Positions 1 through 7,204 of a stretch of 15,148 nucleotides of DNA are shown piece by piece; within the stretch, counting starts at the first letter, position 1, and each line of letters opens with the position of its first letter. The stretch is from JBPCRW01 sp050996405. Lineage in GTDB: Bacteria > Acidobacteriota > Blastocatellia > Pyrinomonadales > Pyrinomonadaceae. The position numbers and the translations under genes are program-made. The notes beneath the pieces are model-generated. The model had not been told where the DNA came from. It saw only the letters and a list, made by a program, of their open reading frames with translations, and ran no database searches. The stretch lies in assembly GCA_050996405.1 (NCBI GenBank), contig JBPCRW010000080.1, positions 1 through 15,148 of the forward strand, given 5' to 3'.

Positions 1-1029
1 ATCAATTCCGTTAATCGGATTGGTCAGCATTTTCGAGAGCCAGTCGGGATTTAAGGATTGGCATTGCGCCATATCACGCACGCCTTCGGCAAAATGTTCG
101 AGTCCGGCGTTGACCGAACCGAACATCAGCTTATTTCCCAACACAAATTCGATATTGATTTTGTCCGAAGGGATTTCCGCCGTGCGGCTGCCGCCCGTCA
201 CCGAAGTCAAAATCAACACGCCGTTTTTTGCCAAGCCTTGCGCCGCATCCCAGATAATCGGTGAAAAACCTGTGCATTCCAAAATAATGTCAAACATTCC
301 GTATTTTTTCGCGGCATCGGCAATGGAAGTTTCGGTTGTCGAATCGTAAGTCGCGCCGATTTCTTCGCACAATTGCGCGTTTAAATAACCGTCGCGTTTG
401 TCTTTGCCGAAACCGTGAACTTCCAAACCGCGCATCCGCATCGCCATCACGGATAAAAGCCCGACGCTGCCCGTGCCGATGACGGCGGCTTTTTTCGGTT
501 TCCAGATTTTCATACGCTCCTGAATTTCAAAGGTTTGCATCAAGCCTTTTTCGACAATCGAAAGCGGTTCAAGCAGCACGCCGACTTCTTTTAAAGCGGG
601 CGGCAGCTTGACCATAAAATCCGCGCTTTCGACATAGAATTCGGCGAAATATCCATTCAGACGCGAAATTCCGCGCTCAAAATATTCGCTGTCGGTCGTC
701 ATATCCTGCTCGCCGATAAGGTCGTAAATCGAATGACCCGGGCGGCGCACGGTCGAAACCACAATATCGCCGACAGCAAAATCTTTGACGTTTTCCGACA
801 CTTCAATAATTTGTCCAAGATTTTCGTGTCCGAGAACGAGAAAATCCGAGCCGTCCGGCGCGATTCCGTATTCGCCGTTGTTGATTTCCCTGTCCGTTCC
901 GCAACCGCCGACGCGCAAGGTTTTTACTTTCACGCCGCGCCCGTTCGGAACATCCGCCGCTTTCGGTTCGTCCATTTCGACAAGGTGAACGCTGTCTTTT
1001 TGTTTAGGTATGACTGCCACTGCTTTCAT
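1..1029 (-). CDS. gdh: Glucose 1-dehydrogenase, zinc-type MDR family (C-terminus cut by window edge)
   Basis: This is a medium-chain zinc alcohol dehydrogenase-like protein that should oxidise beta-D-glucose to gluconolactone with NAD(P)+. The 343 visible codons run open to base 1, so probably only a short tail is missing. The GroES-like domain carries GGCGTDREI with Cys43 and LGHE with His68 and Glu69. LLEPLSI contributes Glu154. These match the catalytic zinc ligands of archaeal glucose dehydrogenases. The Rossmann motif GTGSVG is at 185-190. The lobe that holds four structural-zinc cysteines in most relatives instead reads STVRRPGHS...YFERGISRLNGYFAEF, which resembles the haloarchaeal (Haloferax) enzyme as I remember it. 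The start has AGGAG nine bases upstream, inside the end of the glucosidase gene. The two genes overlap by 26 bases, so they are probably cotranscribed and translationally coupled. Another polyol or sugar substrate is possible. Confidence 0.88.
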   Translation of the reverse strand, partial: MKAVAVIPKQKDSVHLVEMDEPKAADVPNGRGVKVKTLRVGGCGTDREINNGEYGIAPDGSDFLVLGHENLGQIIEVSENVKDFAVGDIVVSTVRRPGHSIYDLIGEQDMTTDSEYFERGISRLNGYFAEFYVESADFMVKLPPALKEVGVLLEPLSIVEKGLMQTFEIQERMKIWKPKKAAVIGTGSVGLLSVMAMRMRGLEVHGFGKDKRDGYLNAQLCEEIGATYDSTTETSIADAAKKYGMFDIILECTGFSPIIWDAAQGLAKNGVLILTSVTGGSRTAEIPSDKINIEFVLGNKLMFGSVNAGLEHFAEGVRDMAQCQSLNPDWLSKMLTNPINGID

Positions 1030-3739
1030 CTGCGTATTCTCCTAATTGCTGCAATAATTTTGATATTAAACCCGTCCAGCCGGTTTGATGGCTTGCTCCA
1101 AGCCCCGCGCCGTTGTCGCCGTGAAAATATTCAAAAAATAAAATGTAATCGCGCCAGTTTTCGTCACGCTGAAACTTTTCCGTTCCGCCATAGACGGCGC
1201 GCGTGCCGTCCTTTTTTCTCAAAAAGATATTCGCCATCCGGTTCGATAATTCCTGTGAAACTTCCCACAGCGTCAGCATTTTTCCCGAACCCGTCGGAAA
1301 TTCGATTTTAAATTCGTCGCCAAAATAAAAATCAAATCTTTGCAACGCCTCAATCAGCAGAAAATTGACGGGAAACCAGATGGGTCCGCGCCAGTTGGAA
1401 TTGCCGCCGAAAAGTCCCGACCTGCTTTCTGCCGGTTCGTAATTAACCGTATAGGTTTTGCCGCCCAAATCAATGCTGAACGGGTGGTCTTTGTGATAAC
1501 GCGACAGAGCGCGAATGCCGTAATCGGACAAAAATTCCGCTTCCGAAAGCATATACTGCAAAATACGGCGCAGACGGTCGCGCCTGACCAGTGCGAGCAG
1601 GCGGCGATTTTCCCTGCCCGCTTCCTGCACGCATTCAATTTCGTCGGTTAAATCCGGTCGGTTTGTGAGAAACCATTCCATTCGCTGTCTGAATTCCGGT
1701 AAATTTTTAAGCCACTCGTGTTCGACGGTTTCGACGGCAAACAGCGGAATCAATCCAACCATCGAACGAACTTTCAGAGGAATATTGCGCTGGTCGGGCA
1801 TATGCAGAACATCGTAATAAAAACCGTCCCGCTCACTCCAAAGCTCCGTATTTTCATGCCCGACGTTATTCATCGCGTCGGAGATATAGACGAAATGCTC
1901 AAAAAATTTACTCGCTACATCTTCATAAACCTTGTCTTTCGTCGCCAGTTCGAGCGCGATTGCCATCATATTCAAACAAAACATCGCCATCCAGCTTGTG
2001 CCGTCGGATTGTTCGACGTAAGCGCCTTGGGCAAGCGGCGCGCTGCGGTCGAAAACGCCGATGTTGTCAAGTCCGAGAAACCCGCCTTCAAAAATGTTGT
2101 TGCCTTCCGCGTCTTTGCGATTAACCCACCACGTGAAATTTAAAAGCAGTTTGTGAAAAACTTTTTCGAGAAACACGCGGTCAGGCTTGCCGGTTCGCCT
2201 TTCTTCAATTTTGTAAATTCGCAGCGCAGCCCAGGCGTGGACCGGCGGATTCACGTCCGAGAATGCCCATTCGTAAGCCGGAATTTGACCGTTCGGGTGC
2301 ATATACCATTCGCGCAGCATCAGAATTAATTGAGACTTGGCAAATTCCGCATCGACAATCGAAAGCGCGAGACAATGAAACGCCAAATCCCACGCCGCAT
2401 ACCAGGGATATTCCCATTTGTCGGGCATCGAAATTACGTCGGCATTGTAAAGATGTATCCAATCGTGATTGCGCCCGTGCCATCTTTCGGGCGGCGGCGG
2501 CGGAAATACTGGGTCGCCTTCGAGCCATTGCCTGATAATGTAACGATAATACTGTTTTGACCAGAGCATTCCGGCGAGTGCCTGCCGCATCACGCTTTTC
2601 GCGTCGTCGGTTAAATCCAGCGGAATAATTTCGGCGTAAAATTCGTCCGTCTCGGCTTTCCGCCGTTGAAAAATCTGCTCGCATTCGGCGATAAATTCGC
2701 CCATCGTCAATTGATTAAGCGGGTTTCGCCGTTGATGTTTGACCGCGCCGCTCGAAATTGTTTCGGCTTCATCAATTTTTGTCAGGCGCAGATAAATCGT
2801 TTCGGATTTTTGCGGCGCGATGTCGAAAACGTAATGCGCGGCGGCTTTCGTGCCTTTGTTTGCCGGATTCACAGCGTCTTTTTTTCCCTGCGTGACATAA
2901 TCGTCAATGCCGTCTTTGACGAATTGCGAAGTATTTTGCCCGCCGTAAATCCGCGCGTAATTCGTTTCGTTTTCGGTAAAAAGCAGTTCGGGCGAACCCG
3001 CCGACCAAAGCCGGTATGCGCCGATTTCAAATTGTTCGAGATGAATCGAAGAAAGATTTTCCGCGCCCGAATTTTCTTTTTTGAGAAGCGGTTTCGGCAC
3101 GTCTTTAAACCAACTCCAGGTATTGCGAAACCAGACGGTCGGCAGAATGTGAAGCGGCGCGGATTCTTTTCCGCGATTGTGCGCCGTGATTTTTATACAA
3201 ATATCTTCCGCGTCCGACTTGGCGTATTCGACGAAAATATCGAAGTAATTATCGTCGTTAAAAATTCCGGTATCGAGCAGTTCAAATTCGGGATTCGATT
3301 TGTCGCGCTTAACGTTTTCATCCAGCAGCCATTTATACGGAAATTCGCTTTGCGGGTATTTGTAGAGAAATTTCATATACGAATGCGTCGGCGTGTTGTC
3401 GAGATAGAAATAATATTCCTTGACATCCTCGCCGTGATTTCCCTGATTGCCCGTCACGCCGTAAAATCTTTCCTTCAAAAACGGGTCGCGCCCGTTCCAA
3501 AACGAAACGGCAAAACACATTCTTTGCGAATCGTTGCAGATTCCGGCAATGCCGTCTTCGTTCCAGCGATAGGCTTTTGAACGCGCCTGCTCAAACGGAA
3601 AATACTCCCACGCCGAGCCGTCCTTTGAGTAATCCTCGCGCACCGTTCCCCACGCGCGTTCCGATAAATAACCGCCCCAACGCTTCCAGTTTTTCTCGCC
3701 CCGTTTATCTTCTTCGAGCCGTTTTTCTTCCGCTTTCAA
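1004..3739 (-). CDS. GH63/MGH1-like glucosidase, 911 residues
   Basis: This is a large (alpha/alpha)6-barrel glycosidase of the GH63 / mannosylglycerate-hydrolase-like group, usually annotated only as 'glucosidase'. The family hydrolyses alpha-glucosides, and some members hydrolyse mannosyl- or glucosylglycerate. The N-terminal block (WGGYLSERAWGTVREDYS, AYRWNEDGIAGI, GNHGEDVKEYYFYLDNTPTHSYMK) is the family's conserved opening. The catalytic barrel includes GRNHDW at 422-427, WYAAWDLAFH with Asp451 as likely general acid, GGFLGLDNIGVFDRS at 552-566, FGGNSNWRGPIWFP at 777-790, and FFEYFHG with Glu870 as candidate general base. The start is TTG, because an in-frame TAA sits one codon upstream and the next Met is residue 74, beyond conserved sequence. 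No signal peptide is visible, so it is probably cytoplasmic. Its neighbour gdh suggests that the released sugar is glucose. The substrate cannot be read from sequence. Confidence 0.88.
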   Translation of the reverse strand: MKAEEKRLEEDKRGEKNWKRWGGYLSERAWGTVREDYSKDGSAWEYFPFEQARSKAYRWNEDGIAGICNDSQRMCFAVSFWNGRDPFLKERFYGVTGNQGNHGEDVKEYYFYLDNTPTHSYMKFLYKYPQSEFPYKWLLDENVKRDKSNPEFELLDTGIFNDDNYFDIFVEYAKSDAEDICIKITAHNRGKESAPLHILPTVWFRNTWSWFKDVPKPLLKKENSGAENLSSIHLEQFEIGAYRLWSAGSPELLFTENETNYARIYGGQNTSQFVKDGIDDYVTQGKKDAVNPANKGTKAAAHYVFDIAPQKSETIYLRLTKIDEAETISSGAVKHQRRNPLNQLTMGEFIAECEQIFQRRKAETDEFYAEIIPLDLTDDAKSVMRQALAGMLWSKQYYRYIIRQWLEGDPVFPPPPPERWHGRNHDWIHLYNADVISMPDKWEYPWYAAWDLAFHCLALSIVDAEFAKSQLILMLREWYMHPNGQIPAYEWAFSDVNPPVHAWAALRIYKIEERRTGKPDRVFLEKVFHKLLLNFTWWVNRKDAEGNNIFEGGFLGLDNIGVFDRSAPLAQGAYVEQSDGTSWMAMFCLNMMAIALELATKDKVYEDVASKFFEHFVYISDAMNNVGHENTELWSERDGFYYDVLHMPDQRNIPLKVRSMVGLIPLFAVETVEHEWLKNLPEFRQRMEWFLTNRPDLTDEIECVQEAGRENRRLLALVRRDRLRRILQYMLSEAEFLSDYGIRALSRYHKDHPFSIDLGGKTYTVNYEPAESRSGLFGGNSNWRGPIWFPVNFLLIEALQRFDFYFGDEFKIEFPTGSGKMLTLWEVSQELSNRMANIFLRKKDGTRAVYGGTEKFQRDENWRDYILFFEYFHGDNGAGLGASHQTGWTGLISKLLQQLGEYADESSGSHT
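1039..1043 (-). promoter_or_regulatory. Shine-Dalgarno site of gdh inside the glucosidase gene
   Basis: On the minus strand AGGAG lies nine bases before the gdh ATG (1029-1027), within the last codons of the glucosidase gene. It fixes the gdh start and supports translational coupling. Confidence 0.75.
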
Positions 3740-4084
3740 GATTTAACCCCAGCAATTCAAATTTGAAATTTATCGTATCATCAAACGCGGCGTTTTTTCA
3801 TTTTTCCTAGAAGTAAAATTTCGCCGGAGAAAAAAATCTGGACGCATCCGCAAAATTCTGTTAAATTTGCTGACATTGAAGTAAAGTTCGCTCGTAATTC
3901 CCTTTTAAATTTTTCGGAAAATTAAATCGTGAAAAAAAGTTTCAATTAGCAGTTTCCTGTTTTACCGCCAAAGGAAAGTTTTTTTATTCTCTATTTTTGC
4001 ACAAGCCCGCTACGCGAGTAAGAGCGCGAGCGGCAGAAAACACACTCGACTATCGTGCGTGTTTCCGCATTTTGAGAAAACTTT
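3740..4084. other. Divergent intergenic spacer, 345 bases
   Basis: This AT-rich spacer between the glucosidase gene (minus) and the TPR/sigma-54 regulator (plus) must hold both promoters. By eye I find no convincing -24/-12 (GG-N10-GC type) sigma-54 promoter and no clear -35/-10 pair. It contains a 12-base palindrome TTCAAATTTGAA at 3756-3767, 17 bases upstream of the TTG start, and a GC-rich stem-loop at 4007-4033. I see no gene in it. Confidence 0.6.
4007..4033 (+). promoter_or_regulatory. Possible 5' leader stem-loop of the sigma-54 regulator gene
   Basis: CCGCT-A-CGCG pairs with CGCG-AGCGG around an 8-base loop (AGTAAGAG), giving nine pairs with one bulged A. It lies 51 bases before the ATG, and no U-run follows it, so it does not look like a terminator. 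Function is unknown and it may be chance in GC-rich DNA. Confidence 0.3.
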
Positions 4085-7000
4085 ATGAAAAGTATCTTCC
4101 CGAAAAAGACCGCTTTATTCGGAGTCGCGCCCGCCGAGAGAATTCGCAAAGGGCGCGTCATTACCAAAGAAAATCTGGCGGAAACATTTCTTCAGATTCA
4201 CACTAAACTGGACGAAGGACGCTTTGTCGAAGCCGAGCAAATCATCACTTACACGCTGATGAGTTTTTCCAATTCGTTTGAAACGCAGGCAAAACTAAAT
4301 CGTCTGTTGTCGTTTGCGCTGGAAACGCAGGGACGCTACGCGCAAAGCCTGAAAGTTATCAAACCATATTCGCCCGAAGACATTCTGCGGCGGCTCAAAC
4401 CGCAAACTTATATTTCCGTTTTGATTCAACTGGCGATTGCACACAGCAACGTGGATTTTTCGATGAAAGCCTTAAAGCTGCTCGATGCCGCGCTGGATTT
4501 TGCCGAAGCCAACAATTTCAAAGACTTTCTGCCGGAAGTTCATGTCGCGCTGGCGAGGGTTTATCACAAACTCAACAAACCCGCCATGTCGCTCGAATTT
4601 GCCGAAAAAAGTTTGAGTCTGGCGCGTGAAACCGGCAACTGGTTTCGGATGGCGGAAGCCTACGCGCTGATTGCCGTCCATCATTTTCAAACCGAAGATT
4701 ATCAAAAATCGCTCGATTATTTTCACCAGTCGATAAAAATTATCGGCGAGCGTCCCGCGCCGTTTCTGCTTGGGAAAATTTATTCGGATATGTCCGCGAC
4801 TTATTGGTTTCTGCGCCGTCCGTCCGAAGGCATCGGATGTCTGGAAAAATCAATCGGTTTGTTTGAAGAAACCGAGCAGAAATTTCAGGCGACGATTGCC
4901 TATCACAATCTCGGAATAAATCTGATGCTCGTCGGCAGTTGGTCGCAGGCGGAAAAAGCCTATCGCCGCTCGCTGGAGTTGGCAATCGAACTTCGACATA
5001 AATATCTGCCCGCGATTTTAAACTCAATCGGCGAACTGATTCTTTTGCGCGGCGATTACACGGAATCGGAAAAGATTTTTAAAGAAGCGATTACGCTGGC
5101 GGAAAGAGATGTCAGGGAAAATTACCGGGCGCGGGTTTTGCGAAATCTGGCGCGCTGCTATCTGGCGCAGGATAACGTTGACGAAGCCATCAGCCGCGCG
5201 CGCGAATCAATCACTATCTGCCAGAAAATCGCCGAGCGGCAGCACAAAATTTTAGCCGAACTGGTTTTAGCCGAAAGTTATTTTCGTCAAGAACGCCTGC
5301 GCGAAGCGGAAAAATTATTGCGGGCAATCGAAGAAAACGATTTGAAATCCGATTTTTTCGTGCTTGGCGAAATCCAGCGAATTCGCGGTTTAATCGCGCT
5401 CGCCGGTTACGAAGAAGAAATCGCCGCGCATCATTTCAGCCGCGCGCTTTCATTTTTTGAAACCGCCGAAGACCAGTATCACGCGGCACTCGCCAAATAC
5501 GAATACGGTCGGACGCTCGGTTTCAGCCAGCCGGAAAAGGCTCTGAAATATGTCGCTTCCGCCGCCGACGCTTTCGCCGGATTAGATTCCGCGCCGATGC
5601 TCAAACTGGCGGAAGCCGCGCTCGAAAAATTAAAAAATTCCGAAAGCGCGCGCCCCGCCGAAAAATCTTCCAATTCGCAGCTTTTGACGCTGCGTTTGAC
5701 GGAAGCCGCCGCCGCCTCGCGCGAACTTTTGTTTCGGGAGCTTGCCGCCGTTTTGCAGCAGGAAGGCAAAGCGAAAAAAATTATCGTCGCCGAGCTTGAC
5801 GACCAGAAAAGACTTTATCCGTTTATCACGCAGGGATTTACGCTTGCCGAAAGTATCGGACTAACAACCGAACTGCACGAACGGCAAATTGAAGACGCTA
5901 TCGAAAATTTCGTCAGGGAAAAAAATCTGAGTGTTTTTGAACTTCGCGCCCCGAACACGCCCGGCGCGACGCTGGTCGTTTATCCTGCTCTGGGTAACAA
6001 TCTCGCCGACGAAATTTCGATTGCGCCGATGCTCAAAATCGTCGAACTCGGAATGGAAGTTTGCACATTACGCAAAAGGGAAAAGTCGCGCCAGCCGCAC
6101 GCCGATTTCAACCCGTTTATCTCGCAGAGTTTGATGCCCGGATTTATTCATTCGTCGCCGAAAATGACGGAACTGGTCGAAGAAATTCACAAAATCCGCA
6201 CGTCGGACGTGACGGTTTTAATCACGGGCGAGAGCGGCACGGGCAAGGAGTTGGTTTCAAAAGCGGTTCACAATTTTTCGCCGCGCCGCGAGAAAATTTT
6301 TATTCCGTTTAACTGCACGGCGATTCCGCGCGAGCTTGCCGAAGGATATTTTTTCGGCTACCGGCGCGGCAGTTTTACCGGCGCGATGAACGATTCGCCC
6401 GGAATGATTCGCGCGGCGGAAGGCGGCACTTTATTTCTGGACGAAATCGGCGATTTGCCGCTCGAAATTCAGCCGAAACTGTTGAGATTTTTGCAGGAAG
6501 GCGAAATTCAGCCGTTGGGCGAGAGACGACCGATTCAGGTGGACGTGCGAATTATCGCCGCGACCAACTGCGCGCTCGAAGAAAAAATCGAGCAGGGGCT
6601 TTTCCGCGAAGATTTATTTTATCGTCTGAACATCATTCGCCTGCACGTTCCGCCGCTACGCGAGCGGCGCGTCGAAATTCTGCCAATCGTCAAATACTAT
6701 CTCAATTTTTACGCGGCAAAATTCGGCAAGCGGAATATTTCCATTACCGAGCAGGCGTTGGATTTATTGAGCGTCGGCGAGTGGGCTGGAAACGTTCGAC
6801 AGCTTGCCAACGAGATTCAGCGACTGGTCGCGCGTTCAACCGACAATGACAAAATCAAACCCGAAGATTTATCGCCCGAATTGCGCCGCACCGCGCAGCC
6901 GATTCCGGTTAAATTCAGCGGCAACGTTCGCCCGATTACATCGTTTGCCAATATTCTCGACGCGCCGAAACCAAGCGGCACAATCGAAGATGCGGTCGGC

Positions 7001-7138
7001 GAACTTGAGAAAAAAATGATTCAGGAATCAATGCGGCGGCATGCCGGAAATATCACGCGCGTCGCCCGCGAACTCGGTGTCACGCGGCGCGGATTATATT
7101 TGAAATTAGACCGTCACGGACTCAATAAAACCGGATGA
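4085..7138 (+). CDS. TPR-repeat sigma-54-dependent transcriptional activator
   Basis: This 1017-residue enhancer-binding protein activates sigma-54 promoters by ATP-driven remodelling. Residues about 35-515 are a string of TPR-like helical repeats with no receiver domain. Residues about 530-660 look like a degenerate GAF-type module. The AAA+ domain has Walker A GESGTGKE at 715-722, the sigma-54-contacting loop GSFTGA at 762-767 (usual GAFTGA), Walker B TLFLDE at 782-787, AATN at 825-828, REDLFYRLN at 841-849 and the NVRQL region at 903-907. A Fis-type helix-turn-helix at about 970-1012 ends with ARELGVTRRGLYLKLDRHGL. The segment before GSFTGA reads AEGYFFGYRR where most relatives have ESELFGH. 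The TPR array probably senses a protein partner rather than a phosphorelay. Its divergent position suggests control of the glucosidase-gdh pair, but no -24/-12 site was found. The Shine-Dalgarno site before ATG 4085 is weak. Confidence 0.93.
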   Translation: MKSIFPKKTALFGVAPAERIRKGRVITKENLAETFLQIHTKLDEGRFVEAEQIITYTLMSFSNSFETQAKLNRLLSFALETQGRYAQSLKVIKPYSPEDILRRLKPQTYISVLIQLAIAHSNVDFSMKALKLLDAALDFAEANNFKDFLPEVHVALARVYHKLNKPAMSLEFAEKSLSLARETGNWFRMAEAYALIAVHHFQTEDYQKSLDYFHQSIKIIGERPAPFLLGKIYSDMSATYWFLRRPSEGIGCLEKSIGLFEETEQKFQATIAYHNLGINLMLVGSWSQAEKAYRRSLELAIELRHKYLPAILNSIGELILLRGDYTESEKIFKEAITLAERDVRENYRARVLRNLARCYLAQDNVDEAISRARESITICQKIAERQHKILAELVLAESYFRQERLREAEKLLRAIEENDLKSDFFVLGEIQRIRGLIALAGYEEEIAAHHFSRALSFFETAEDQYHAALAKYEYGRTLGFSQPEKALKYVASAADAFAGLDSAPMLKLAEAALEKLKNSESARPAEKSSNSQLLTLRLTEAAAASRELLFRELAAVLQQEGKAKKIIVAELDDQKRLYPFITQGFTLAESIGLTTELHERQIEDAIENFVREKNLSVFELRAPNTPGATLVVYPALGNNLADEISIAPMLKIVELGMEVCTLRKREKSRQPHADFNPFISQSLMPGFIHSSPKMTELVEEIHKIRTSDVTVLITGESGTGKELVSKAVHNFSPRREKIFIPFNCTAIPRELAEGYFFGYRRGSFTGAMNDSPGMIRAAEGGTLFLDEIGDLPLEIQPKLLRFLQEGEIQPLGERRPIQVDVRIIAATNCALEEKIEQGLFREDLFYRLNIIRLHVPPLRERRVEILPIVKYYLNFYAAKFGKRNISITEQALDLLSVGEWAGNVRQLANEIQRLVARSTDNDKIKPEDLSPELRRTAQPIPVKFSGNVRPITSFANILDAPKPSGTIEDAVGELEKKMIQESMRRHAGNITRVARELGVTRRGLYLKLDRHGLNKTG

Positions 7139-7143
7139 GAATA

Positions 7144-7204
7144 ATGGTAAATGGTAAATGGAAAGCGTAATTACGGATTTCCATTTACCATTTACCATTT
7201 ACCA
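7144..7204. repeat. Inverted 7-base repeat arrays (TGGTAAA / TTTACCA) forming a long hairpin
   Basis: TGGTAAA units begin at 7145 and 7152, with a variant TGGAAAG at 7159. ATTTCCA at 7177 is followed by TTTACCA at 7184, 7191 and 7198. Arms 7144-7164 and 7178-7198 are perfectly complementary over 21 bases with a 13-base loop that itself contains the palindrome CGTAATTACG. The element lies between two convergent genes and supplies the stop codon of the minus-strand ligase-like gene. It could act as a bidirectional terminator, although the stem is AT-rich. Confidence 0.85.

Noticed and set aside
733..1311. Plus-strand open frame of 192 codons across the gdh-glucosidase overlap
   Set aside because: It lies opposite two well-supported genes and has low-quality composition with no start signal.
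2666..3580. Long plus-strand open frame (304 codons) opposite the glucosidase gene
   Set aside because: It is antisense to strongly conserved glucosidase sequence, its translation is rich in Phe/Arg/Ile with no recognisable motif, and it reflects codon bias of the real gene.
3740..4084. Sigma-54 -24/-12 promoter for the glucosidase-gdh pair
   Set aside because: No GG-N10-GC arrangement with good flanks was found by eye on either strand.
4007..6664. Shared 12-base string CCGCTACGCGAG in the regulator leader (4007) and its AAA+ region (6653), each in a hairpin
   Set aside because: About seven 12-base matches are expected by chance in 15 kb, and the second copy encodes the conserved PPLRER motif.
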